The translations under genes were made by a program, and so were the position numbers. From VBDM01 sp035637655 (GTDB lineage Bacteria; Pseudomonadota; Gammaproteobacteria; Burkholderiales; SG8-39), in contig DASPWT010000163.1 in the NCBI GenBank assembly GCA_035637655.1, positions 1-9,929 of the forward strand: DNA of 9,929 bases, written 5' to 3'. Below are positions 1 to 6,865 of this stretch, piece by piece. Below the pieces are notes generated by a model. The model made no database searches and had not been told where the DNA came from. It saw nothing but the letters and a program-made list of their open reading frames with translations. Position 1 is the first letter of the stretch; every line of letters starts with the position of its first letter.

Positions 1-875
1 TTGTTGCTGGTGCGCTCGGCGCTCGCGATCGCCTGGCCGATGCGATCCTCGAGCAGAAGCCGATTGGGAAGCCTGGTCAGTCCGTCGTGAAGCGCCGCAT
101 GCTGCAGCTCTTCGTTGGCCACCTTCAGGGACGCTGCCATCCTCGCCGTTTCCGATGCCAGGTGAGAATCAAACGTGGACAGGGCGAGGGTCACGCACAG
201 GACGATAAACGTGATCGCGGCGATTGTGCCTGCCATCCAAGAGTTGTCGACGATGGCGCCGGTCAGACAGATCGTGTCGGGGGCAAATCGCGCAGCCGCC
301 ATCCCGGTGTAATGCATACCGGTAATCGCAAATCCCATGACTACCGCGGAGAGAAGCCTGGCGTAGAGCCACCAGGAGACTTCGCTGCGCAATGTGAAGG
401 CAATCCACAGCGCCGCGATGGAGGCGACGATGGCTATGCCGACCGAAGCGGTGAATAGCCATGGATCGTAATGGATCGGCGGATACGCTTCCATCGCGAA
501 CATGCCGGTGTAATGCATCGCGCTGATACCGAATCCCATCAAGATGCCGCCCTTGACGAGATTTGCCCCCTTGAGCGTGTCGCGGCTCACCATGTACAGC
601 GCAAACCCGGACACTACGATCGCGATCAGCATCGACAACAAAGTCACCGGGATGCTGTACCCCATCGGGACCGGCAGACTGAATGCGAGCATGCCGATGA
701 AGTGCATCGACCAGATTCCCGTACCCATCGAGAAAGCGCCGCCGCACAGCCACCAGCGCGCTGCGACGCCCCTGGACGAAGTGATACGGCTCGCCAAGTC
801 GAGCGCGGTGTACGACGCGAATATCGCGACCAGCAGCGAGAGAAGAACCAGCCAGTGGTCGTAGCTTCCGGTCAT
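1..875 (-). CDS. MHYT-domain sensor diguanylate cyclase (MHYT-GGDEF), 3' end outside window
   Basis: This is an integral-membrane signalling protein, cut by the left window edge after 291 codons. Translation from ATG at 875 gives hydrophobic helices carrying three MHYT-type motifs: MHFIGM at residues 57-62, MHYTGM at 120-125 and MHYTGM at 187-192. This is the three-repeat layout of the MHYT sensor domain, which is proposed to bind a metal (copper) near the outer membrane face and to sense gas or redox ligands. A further hydrophobic segment lies near residues 232-250. A short linker then leads into HDGLTRLPNR (263-272), the usual start of a GGDEF domain. The GG(D/E)EF active site and any EAL domain lie outside the window, so cyclic-di-GMP synthesis is inferred from family architecture. 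A weak GAGG ribosome site sits 9 bases upstream (885-888). The gene is divergent from rpmE. Confidence 0.9.
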   Translation of the reverse strand, partial: MTGSYDHWLVLLSLLVAIFASYTALDLASRITSSRGVAARWWLCGGAFSMGTGIWSMHFIGMLAFSLPVPMGYSIPVTLLSMLIAIVVSGFALYMVSRDTLKGANLVKGGILMGFGISAMHYTGMFAMEAYPPIHYDPWLFTASVGIAIVASIAALWIAFTLRSEVSWWLYARLLSAVVMGFAITGMHYTGMAAARFAPDTICLTGAIVDNSWMAGTIAAITFIVLCVTLALSTFDSHLASETARMAASLKVANEELQHAALHDGLTRLPNRLLLEDRIGQAIASAERTSN

Positions 876-1030
876 GGGCTATTGCCTCGTCGTATCCGTC
901 ACCTTAAACCAAGAGGCGGCGACAATCGTACCTATTTGATCGAAAACACGAATCAGAGAACCCCGAAAAATTATCAGCCAATTTCCGGAAGGCAGCTTCG
1001 ATGGAGCCCTCCCTTGAAATCGCAGTTTCC

Positions 1031-1059
1031 TTGCCCAAGTTAGTGATTTGCGGGATAAT
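1031..1059 (+). promoter_or_regulatory. Probable sigma70-type promoter of rpmE
   Basis: TTGCCC (1031-1036, 4 of 6 matches to TTGACA) is followed after exactly 17 bases by GATAAT (1054-1059, 5 of 6 matches to TATAAT). Transcription would start near 1066, giving a leader of about 45 bases before the rpmE ATG at 1111. This is the best promoter-like match I found by eye in the window. It lies in the 235-base spacer between two divergent genes. I saw no comparably good promoter facing the MHYT gene. Confidence 0.65.
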
Positions 1060-1110
1060 TTTGCGTTTTCCCGCTCGCGCGCCTGTTTGCGTCCCATGAC
1101 GGATTTCACC

Positions 1111-1350
1111 ATGAAAACCAAAATCCATCCCGATTACAAGGAAATCCAGGTCACCTGCAGCTGCGGAAACACGTTCACAACCCGCTCGACGTTGGGCAAG
1201 CCCCTGCACGTGGAAGTCTGCTCGTCCTGCCACCCGTTCTACACGGGCAAGCAAAAGATCGTCGATACGGCCGGCCGGGTTGAGAAATTCCGCCAGAAAT
1301 ATACCAAGAAGAAGGCGGCGGCGAAGCCCGCCAAGCAACCCTCCGCATAG
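1111..1350 (+). CDS. rpmE: 50S ribosomal protein L31 (zinc-binding form)
   Basis: This is ribosomal protein bL31 of the large subunit, 79 residues, which takes part in the bridge between the two ribosomal subunits. The start MKTKIHPDYKEI matches the family. Four cysteines, C16, C18, C37 and C40, form the zinc ribbon of the C+ type and occupy the same positions as in E. coli L31. The conserved CHPFYTGKQ follows at 40-48. The tail after about residue 63 is Lys/Ala-rich and slightly longer than in E. coli (70 residues). The ATG at 1111 is preferred because it gives the family N-terminus and has a short GGA at 1101-1103. An in-frame ATG at 1096 would add five residues and has no ribosome site. 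The gene has its own promoter upstream and a strong terminator downstream, so it is probably transcribed mainly on its own. Confidence 0.97.
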   Translation: MKTKIHPDYKEIQVTCSCGNTFTTRSTLGKPLHVEVCSSCHPFYTGKQKIVDTAGRVEKFRQKYTKKKAAAKPAKQPSA

Positions 1351-1374
1351 GCGTGTCGCGCTGCGCGCTCCGGG

Positions 1375-1399
1375 AAAGGCAGCTTCGGCTGCCTTTTTT
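1375..1399 (+). terminator. Rho-independent terminator after rpmE (UUCG tetraloop)
   Basis: The stem GGCAGC (1378-1383) pairs perfectly with GCTGCC (1388-1393) around a TTCG loop closed by C-G, the extra-stable cUUCGg tetraloop. Six T residues follow (1394-1399). Three A residues before the stem (1375-1377) can pair with the first T residues. It begins 24 bases after the rpmE stop codon. Confidence 0.92.
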
Positions 1400-1419
1400 C
1401 ATTCGGGTGGCGGGCGATC

Positions 1420-1426
1420 GAGGTGG
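1420..1426 (+). promoter_or_regulatory. Ribosome binding site that decides the glycosyltransferase start
   Basis: GAGGTGG lies 5 bases before the GTG at 1432. It would lie inside or directly upstream of an alternative GTG at 1423 and is too far (14 bases) from the ATG at 1441, so it favours the 1432 start. Confidence 0.5.
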
Positions 1427-1431
1427 CTAAA

Positions 1432-3042
1432 GTGAACGCAATGACACCCCTTCCTCGGGCGCCGGTGCTCCTCGCGCTGCTTCTGCTCGCTTATCTGCTG
1501 CCCGGCCTGGTCGGGCACGATCCTTGGAAAACCGAAGACGCCACCGGCATCGGCATCGTGCACCAGATGCTCGAGCACGGGCGATGGATCGTACCGTATC
1601 TGGCGGGCGAACCGTACCTGGAGGACGGACCGTTCCATTACTGGATCGCGGCGCTGACCGCGAAACTGTTCGGACTGGTCCTCGCTCCCCACGACGGGGC
1701 ACGCCTGGCAAGCGGCGTGATGATGGCAGCGGTGATTGCCTTCGTTCACCTCGCAGGCCGCGAATTCTACGGCAGGACCGAGGGAATTGGCGCGGTGCTT
1801 ACCCTGCTCGGCTGCCTCGGCCTGCTCGTCCACGCCCACGAAACACTCGGCGAGATCAGCATGCTAGCGGGACAGGCGCTCGCCTGGTACGGGATCGCGC
1901 TCGCCCCGCGCAAACCGCACCGCGCCGGTTGGCTCCTCGGCGCAGGGCTCGTCGTCGCCGCACTGAGCAAAGGAGTCCCCGCCGTGGTCGCTCCGATCAT
2001 CGTCGCGCTCGCCGCGCCCCTCGCTTCTTCGGCGTGGCGCCGGCGCGAGTACCTGATGAATCTGATTCCGGCCCTGCTTATGATTCTGGTGCTCTGCGGC
2101 GGCTGGCTAGCGCTCGCGGAAAGCCGCTCCGACGGGCTCGCGCTCGCGTGGTGGGACGCCAACGCCGCGCAATTCGCCGCGCCTCCTCCCGTGGCCGTTC
2201 TCGGCTATTGGGGACAGACCCTCGCCTGGGCCATGTGGCCGGCGTGGCCGCTCGCGCTATGGACCCTGTGGGAAGGGCGCCGTCGGACAGCCGCGCCGGG
2301 CACGCGCGTGCTGATCGCAGCCGTCGTCGTCACATTTGCGGTGCTGCTGTTTCTGAGCGACCCGCGCGAGGTCTACGCGTTGCCCCTGCTTCTGCCGCTA
2401 GCGCTTCTTGCCGGCGCCGGCGTGCCGAGTTTGCGCCGCGGCGCCGCAAACGCGCTCGCGTGGTTCGGCGCCATGAGCGCTGGGTTACTCGGCGCGCTCA
2501 TATGGCTGGGTTGGTTTGCGATGATGACGGGCTTTCCGCCTACCATCGCGCGTAATTTCGCCAAGCTCGAGCCCGGCCATGTACCGCAGTTTTCCTGGAC
2601 TGTGCTCGCGGCCGCGCTGGCATTTACGCTGGGCTGGCTTTGGTTGGTCCTTAGAGGCGAGCGCTCCGTATTCCGCAGCGTGACCTTCTGGGCGGCCGGC
2701 ATTACCCTGCTCTGGAGTCTCGCCATGACTTTGATTCTCTCCTGGATCGACTACGGAAAGAGCTACCGGACGGTCGCGCAGGCGCTGAAGAAGAACATCC
2801 CCGCGGATACCCGCTGTATCGAGAGTCGTGGCCTCGGCGAATCCCAGCGCGCCGTATTCGACTATCACGCGGAGGTCGTCACACAACGCCTCGAGCGCGG
2901 CGCCAAGGCCCGTTGCTCGGTGCTCTTGATCCAAGCCCGCGAAGGAGAATCCGATAACATCGGCCCCGAGTGGAGGTTCTTGTGGGAAGGCAGGCGGCCT
3001 CGCGACCGCGAACGCTTCCGCCTCTATCAACGCCAACCGTGA
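1432..3042 (+). CDS. ArnT/PMT-like membrane glycosyltransferase (GT39/GT83-type)
   Basis: This is a polytopic inner-membrane protein of about 536 residues, close to E. coli ArnT (550). The family uses polyprenyl-phosphate-linked sugars to modify lipids or proteins on the periplasmic side. The first membrane segment is at about residues 11-27. The first periplasmic loop follows with HDPWKTEDA (29-37), holding D30, E35 and D36, one of which should be the catalytic acid. Next comes ERGRW-like HGRWIVPYLAGEPYLEDG around 52-66, matching the W-x-V-P-x-L-x-G-x-P-Y-x-E pattern of ArnT/PMT_2 proteins. About ten further hydrophobic segments follow, and then a soluble C-terminal part of about 93 residues from residue 444. 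Three starts are possible: GTG 1423, GTG 1432 and ATG 1441. I chose 1432 for its ribosome site. Sugar and acceptor cannot be read from the sequence. Its stop overlaps the pgi start by 4 bases. Confidence 0.85.
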   Translation: MNAMTPLPRAPVLLALLLLAYLLPGLVGHDPWKTEDATGIGIVHQMLEHGRWIVPYLAGEPYLEDGPFHYWIAALTAKLFGLVLAPHDGARLASGVMMAAVIAFVHLAGREFYGRTEGIGAVLTLLGCLGLLVHAHETLGEISMLAGQALAWYGIALAPRKPHRAGWLLGAGLVVAALSKGVPAVVAPIIVALAAPLASSAWRRREYLMNLIPALLMILVLCGGWLALAESRSDGLALAWWDANAAQFAAPPPVAVLGYWGQTLAWAMWPAWPLALWTLWEGRRRTAAPGTRVLIAAVVVTFAVLLFLSDPREVYALPLLLPLALLAGAGVPSLRRGAANALAWFGAMSAGLLGALIWLGWFAMMTGFPPTIARNFAKLEPGHVPQFSWTVLAAALAFTLGWLWLVLRGERSVFRSVTFWAAGITLLWSLAMTLILSWIDYGKSYRTVAQALKKNIPADTRCIESRGLGESQRAVFDYHAEVVTQRLERGAKARCSVLLIQAREGESDNIGPEWRFLWEGRRPRDRERFRLYQRQP

Positions 3043-4613
3043 GCAAGCTCACCCTATCGCCCGCGTGGAAAGCGCTGGCCGCGCACCGGAAGAAGATCGC
3101 GCCCGCAAGCCTCACCGAGCTCTTCGCCGCGGACCCTTCGCGCGCCGAGCGATTCTCGATTGAAGCAGGCGAGCTCATGCTCGACTATTCCAAGCACTGG
3201 GTCGACGCGGAGGCGATGCGGCTGCTCGCCGGGCTGGCCGCCCAAGCGCAGCTACCCGGGTGGATCGCGCGCATGTTCGGCGGCGACCCCATCAACACCA
3301 CCGAGGCGCGCGCCGTGCTCCATGTGGCGCTTCGCTCCGGGGACGCGACCTTCCCCAAGGGCCACGACGTGATGCCCGCAGTGCGCGGCGCTCGCGAGCG
3401 CATGCGCTGTTTCGTGGATGAAATGCAACGCGGCGCTCAAGGCGCCGATGGTCGGGCCATTACCGACATCGTCAACATCGGCATCGGCGGCTCGGACCTC
3501 GGGCCCCGGATGCTCGTGCGGGCGATGCGCAAGTTCCGCAGGCCCGGCCCGAGGCTGCATTTCGTTTCCAACATCGACCCGGCCGACCTCGAGGCAACAC
3601 TTGCGGGCCTGACGCCGGGAACGACTTTCTTCATCGTCGCATCGAAGACCTTCACGACCGCCGAGACCCTAGCCAATGCGGCCCGCGCTCGTGCCTGGCT
3701 AGCGTCGGCGCTCGGAAAATCGACCGGGCTCTCGCGCCATTTCGCCGCGGTCACCGCGAACTCCGCGGGCGCCGAAGCGCTCGGCGTTCCGCCCGAGCGC
3801 GTGCTTCCGATGTGGGACTGGATCGGCGGGCGCTACTCGGTCTGGTCTGCGGTGGGTCTGCCGGTCGCGCTGACCGCCGGCATGAACGCTTTCGAAGAGC
3901 TGCTGGAGGGGGCGCGCGCGATGGATGCGCATTTCCGCAACGAGCCGCTTGAGCGCAACATGCCGGTGGTGCTCGCGCTGCTCGAGATCTGGTACGTGAA
4001 CTTCTTCGGCGCCCAGACCCGCGCTGTGATCCCCTACAGCGAGGACCTGCGCGATTTACCGGCCTACCTGCAGCAACTCGAGATGGAATCGAACGGGAAA
4101 CGCGTGGATCGCGACGGGAACGAAGTCGACTACGCCACGGCTCCCGTCGTCTGGGGCGCATCGGGGACACCTAGCCAGCATTCCTTTCATCAGCTGCTGC
4201 ACCAGGGGACCCATTTCATCCCGGTGGATTTCATCGTGATCGGACGGAACGGGGAATCGTCCACCGGGCAGGCGGCGCTCGTTGCCAATGCGCTCGCCCA
4301 GGGCGCAGCCCTCGCCTTCGGCAACCCCGCGCCGGGCGCGCCGTACAAGGCCCTCCCGGGCAATCGCCCTTCGAGCACCCTTCTTCTCGAGCGTCTCACC
4401 CCGCGCGCGCTCGGCGCGCTCATTGCGCTGCATGAACACAAGGTGTTCGTCGAGGGCGTTATCTGGAACCTGAACAGTTTCGACCAATGGGGGGTGGAGC
4501 ACGGCAAGAACCTGGCCCGCACGCTGCTGTCGAGGCTGCTCGACGGCGAAAACACGGGCGGACTCGATGCCTCCACGCGGGCACTGCTCGCGCGGCTGCG
4601 AAAACGCGATTGA
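3039..4613 (+). CDS. pgi: Glucose-6-phosphate isomerase
   Basis: This cytoplasmic enzyme interconverts glucose-6-phosphate and fructose-6-phosphate in glycolysis and gluconeogenesis. It has 524 residues, slightly shorter than E. coli Pgi (549). Visible family motifs are NTTEARAVLH (87-95 region), GIGGSDLGP (148-156, sugar-phosphate binding), SKTFTTAETLANA, and DWIGGRYSVWSAVG (260-273, first PGI signature). MESNGK (349-354) carries the catalytic-base Glu350, SQHSFHQLLHQGT carries His381, and FDQWGVEHGK near the C-terminus carries Lys490. These match E. coli Glu355, His386 and Lys514 by motif. The start is GTG at 3039, whose GTGA overlaps the upstream TGA stop. That gives translational coupling to the membrane glycosyltransferase and an N-terminus of normal length. 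A farther in-frame GTG at 2970 would extend the protein inside the preceding gene and is unlikely. Confidence 0.97.
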   Translation: MSKLTLSPAWKALAAHRKKIAPASLTELFAADPSRAERFSIEAGELMLDYSKHWVDAEAMRLLAGLAAQAQLPGWIARMFGGDPINTTEARAVLHVALRSGDATFPKGHDVMPAVRGARERMRCFVDEMQRGAQGADGRAITDIVNIGIGGSDLGPRMLVRAMRKFRRPGPRLHFVSNIDPADLEATLAGLTPGTTFFIVASKTFTTAETLANAARARAWLASALGKSTGLSRHFAAVTANSAGAEALGVPPERVLPMWDWIGGRYSVWSAVGLPVALTAGMNAFEELLEGARAMDAHFRNEPLERNMPVVLALLEIWYVNFFGAQTRAVIPYSEDLRDLPAYLQQLEMESNGKRVDRDGNEVDYATAPVVWGASGTPSQHSFHQLLHQGTHFIPVDFIVIGRNGESSTGQAALVANALAQGAALAFGNPAPGAPYKALPGNRPSSTLLLERLTPRALGALIALHEHKVFVEGVIWNLNSFDQWGVEHGKNLARTLLSRLLDGENTGGLDASTRALLARLRKRD

Positions 4614-4657
4614 CTCGGGCCGCGGCGGGACTTACGCTGACGCAAACGGAGATCATC

Positions 4658-4864
4658 ATGAACGAAGACACCTTCAACCTCAGCATCCGAAAGTTTCTGA
4701 AGATGGTCGGGGTGAGTTCCCAAAGGGAGATCGAGCAGGCGGTGTCGAAGGCGCGCGGCGGCGGCGCGATCAAGGGCAACGAGAAGTTCCCCGCCTCGGT
4801 CACGCTCGATGTCCCCGGTCTCAAGCTCTCGGTACGGTTCGACGGCAAGATCGAACTCGAATAG
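4658..4864 (+). CDS. Small conserved protein, DUF6494-type
   Basis: This is a 68-residue protein of unknown function. It begins MNEDTFNLSIRKFLK and continues with VSSQREIEQAV. A Gly-rich turn (ARGGGAIKGN) follows, and the C-terminal half alternates hydrophobic residues (SVTLDVPGLKLSVRFDGKIE), suggesting an N-terminal helical part followed by a small beta sheet. From memory it resembles DUF6494 proteins, which are short and widespread in proteobacteria. There is no signal peptide, membrane segment or cysteine. The start is well supported: GGAG at 4648-4651 lies 6 bases before the ATG. It sits 44 bases after pgi and 15 bases before the flavoprotein, so it is probably co-transcribed with both. 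Codon choice is like its neighbours, and the predicted protein is clearly not an out-of-frame artefact. A role in metabolism with pgi or the dehydrogenase would be speculation. Confidence 0.8.
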   Translation: MNEDTFNLSIRKFLKMVGVSSQREIEQAVSKARGGGAIKGNEKFPASVTLDVPGLKLSVRFDGKIELE

Positions 4865-4868
4865 GCGC

Positions 4869-4874
4869 GAGGAG
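4869..4874 (+). promoter_or_regulatory. Ribosome binding site supporting a TTG start
   Basis: GAGGAG lies 5 bases before the TTG at 4880. No in-frame ATG near this point gives a better match, and the first residues from TTG (MNKPREFDAVLLEEM) fit the usual N-terminus of the family. Confidence 0.7.
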
Positions 4875-4879
4875 ACGCC

Positions 4880-6265
4880 TTGAACAAGCCCCGCGAATTC
4901 GACGCCGTGCTGCTCGAGGAGATGCGGGCGCTGCTCGGCGATCGCGCCACGACCTCACGGGGCGTGCGCGAGCATCACGGCAAGGATGAGTCGTACTTTC
5001 CGTACGCGCCGCCCGATGCGGTGGTATTTCCCGAATCCACCGAGGAGGTGCGCGACATCGTCGATCTCTGCCGGCGCCACAAGACGCCGATGATCCCTTA
5101 CGGCATCGGCACCTCGCTCGAGGGCCACGTGCTCGCCATCCACGGCGGGGTGTGCATCGATCTTTCCCGCATGAACAAGGTACTCACCGTGCACGAAGCC
5201 GACATGGACGCGGTGGTCCAGGCGGGCGTGACGCGGAAGCAATTGAACGAGCACATCCGGCATACGGGTCTTTTCTTCCCCGTCGATCCCGGAGCCGACG
5301 CGACGCTGGGCGGAATGGCCGCGACGCGCGCATCGGGCACGAACGCCGTGCGCTACGGCACCATGCGCGAGAACGTGCTCGCGCTGACCGTCGTGCTCGC
5401 CGATGGCCGCGTCATCACGACTTCGCGCCGCTCGCGAAAATCCGCCGCGGGCTACGAGCTCACGCGGCTCTTCGTGGGATCGGAGGGGACGCTCGGAATC
5501 ATCACCGAGATCACCGTGCGCCTCTACGCCGTCCCCGAAGCGATGTCCGCGGCCACTTGCTCCTTTCCCGACATCGCCGGCGCGGTGAATACGGTGATCC
5601 AAACCCTGCAGGCCGGGATTCCGATCGCGCGCAGCGAAGCGTTGTGCGCGACGACCATGAAAGCCATCAACGCCTACTCGAAGACGCATTACCGAGAGCA
5701 GCCGGCGCTTTTCCTCGAATTCCACGGCACCCAGGCGGGCGTCGAGGAGCAGGCGAAGCTGGTGCAGGACATCGCGCACGAGAACGGCGGCATGGATTTC
5801 GAGTGGACGACGAAAGCCGAAGAGCGCAACCGGCTCTGGACGGCGCGCCACCAAGCGTATTTCGCCTGCCTGCAGCTGCGGCCCGGCTCGCGCGCCGTTT
5901 CGACCGATGTGTGCGTTCCGATTTCGCGACTTACGGAGTGCATCGTGGAAACTTCGCAGGATATTTCGCGCGCATCGATGCCGATACCGCTCTTCGGTCA
6001 TGTGGGTGACGGAAACTTCCACTGTGAAATTCTCATCCGGCCCGATAACGAAGCCGAGCTTGAAGAGGCAAAACAGTTCAACGAGCGCGTCGTGAACCGC
6101 GCGCTTGCCATGGAGGGCACCTGCACCGGCGAGCACGGCATCGGCTTCGGCAAGATGCGGTCTCTGCGCAAGGAGCTGGGAGAGGCGGTCGATCTCATGG
6201 CGAGCTTGAAACGCGCCATCGACCCGGAAAACCTGATGAATCCCGGAAAGGTCGTCGCCCTTTAG
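4880..6265 (+). CDS. FAD-linked oxidase, GlcD / D-lactate dehydrogenase (cytochrome) type
   Basis: This is a 461-residue flavoprotein of the vanillyl-alcohol-oxidase/PCMH fold that oxidises a D-2-hydroxyacid, most likely D-lactate or glycolate, passing electrons to a cytochrome or quinone. The FAD-binding half shows PYGIGTSLEGH (73-83), DPGADATLGGMAATRASGTN (136-155) and GSEGTLGIIT (200-209). The C-terminal FAD-oxidase domain shows GHVGDGNFH (373-381, metal/substrate site), GTCTGEHGIGFGK (413-425) and DPENLMNPGK (448-457). There is no signal peptide or membrane segment. Length and motifs resemble mitochondrial-type single-chain D-lactate dehydrogenase more than the three-subunit glycolate oxidase, and no glcE or glcF gene is adjacent. 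The exact substrate is not readable. Translation starts at TTG behind a good GAGGAG site. The stop overlaps the orn stop on the other strand by 4 bases. Confidence 0.9.
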   Translation: MNKPREFDAVLLEEMRALLGDRATTSRGVREHHGKDESYFPYAPPDAVVFPESTEEVRDIVDLCRRHKTPMIPYGIGTSLEGHVLAIHGGVCIDLSRMNKVLTVHEADMDAVVQAGVTRKQLNEHIRHTGLFFPVDPGADATLGGMAATRASGTNAVRYGTMRENVLALTVVLADGRVITTSRRSRKSAAGYELTRLFVGSEGTLGIITEITVRLYAVPEAMSAATCSFPDIAGAVNTVIQTLQAGIPIARSEALCATTMKAINAYSKTHYREQPALFLEFHGTQAGVEEQAKLVQDIAHENGGMDFEWTTKAEERNRLWTARHQAYFACLQLRPGSRAVSTDVCVPISRLTECIVETSQDISRASMPIPLFGHVGDGNFHCEILIRPDNEAELEEAKQFNERVVNRALAMEGTCTGEHGIGFGKMRSLRKELGEAVDLMASLKRAIDPENLMNPGKVVAL

Positions 6266-6807
6266 AGCTTCAGAAAGTTCTCGCGGTAGTACTTGAGTTC
6301 CTCGATCGACTCGTAGATGTCTGCGAGCGCCTCGTGCTTGCCCTGCTTGACGAGCCCCTTCGCGATTTCGGGCTTCCAGCGCCGCGCCAGCTCCTTCAAG
6401 GTGCTGACATCCAGGTTGCGATAGTGAAAATAGGCTTCCAGACGCGGCATGTAGCGCGCGAGGAAGCGGCGGTCCTGGCAGATCGTGTTGCCGCACATGG
6501 GCGAAGTCCTGCCTGGAACGTGTTGCGCGAGGAACGCGAGCATTTGCTCCTCCGCCGCAGCCTCGGTCAGCACCGAGGCCCTCACCTTGTCGGTCAGTCC
6601 TGAGCGCGCGTGAGTGCTCTTGTTCCAGTCGTCCATGGCATCGAGGACCGCATCGGGCTGGCGCACGACCAGGACCGGCGCTTCGGAGACGGTGTTCAAC
6701 TGCGAATCGGTTACGACGATCGCGATCTCGATGATGCGGTCCCTGTCCGGATCGAGTCCGGTCATTTCCATGTCCAACCAGAGAAGGTTGTTCTGGTCTT
6801 GCGCCAT
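6262..6807 (-). CDS. orn: Oligoribonuclease (DEDDh 3'-5' exonuclease)
   Basis: Orn degrades the shortest RNA fragments (dinucleotides, including pGpG from cyclic-di-GMP breakdown) to mononucleotides in the cytoplasm. It has 181 residues, the same length as the E. coli enzyme. All five DEDDh residues fall at the E. coli numbers: D12 and E14 in WLDMEMTGLD, D112 in CQDRRFL, and H158 and D163 in KHEALADI. The C-terminal YYRENF is also conserved. The start MAQDQNNLLWLDMEMTG from ATG 6807 fits the family. A short GGAA ribosome site lies 7 bases upstream. It is divergent from the M48 protease gene across 58 bases and overlaps the flavoprotein tail to tail. A link to the MHYT-GGDEF gene through cyclic-di-GMP turnover is possible in principle, but the two genes are about 5 kb apart. 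Confidence 0.98.
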   Translation of the reverse strand: MAQDQNNLLWLDMEMTGLDPDRDRIIEIAIVVTDSQLNTVSEAPVLVVRQPDAVLDAMDDWNKSTHARSGLTDKVRASVLTEAAAEEQMLAFLAQHVPGRTSPMCGNTICQDRRFLARYMPRLEAYFHYRNLDVSTLKELARRWKPEIAKGLVKQGKHEALADIYESIEELKYYRENFLKL

Positions 6808-6865
6808 GCCGCTTTTCCGTGAGCCTCTGTGTAGAATGACATTGTCGCATAACCGCTTTCGTTCA

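Noticed and set aside
876..1030. A - strand promoter for the MHYT gene (GATAAT, reverse complement of 970-975)
   Set aside because: No acceptable -35 hexamer at 16-18 bases. The AT-rich stretch alone is not enough.
169..1043. Several open frames on both strands over the MHYT gene and the spacer after it
   Set aside because: Arg/His/Asp-rich translations without motifs. The true frame is the - strand one giving three MHYT motifs and GGDEF.
1524..2555. A 343-codon open + strand frame inside the glycosyltransferase gene
   Set aside because: Extremely Arg-rich with no motif. It is the alternative frame of a GC-rich gene whose main frame gives a convincing membrane protein.
4614..4657. A possible terminator between pgi and the small DUF6494-type gene
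   Set aside because: No stem followed by a T-run is visible; the 44-base gap holds only the ribosome site.
4955..6850. A 631-codon open frame on the - strand across the flavoprotein and orn genes
   Set aside because: The composition is rich in Arg, Gly, Ala and His with no recognisable domain. Both genes beneath it have clear family motifs, and such long antisense frames are common in GC-rich codon-biased DNA.
6614..6865. An upstream extension of the M48 protease to 6614
   Set aside because: It would be antisense to the conserved orn N-terminal half and has no hydrophobic or family character before residue MHWF.
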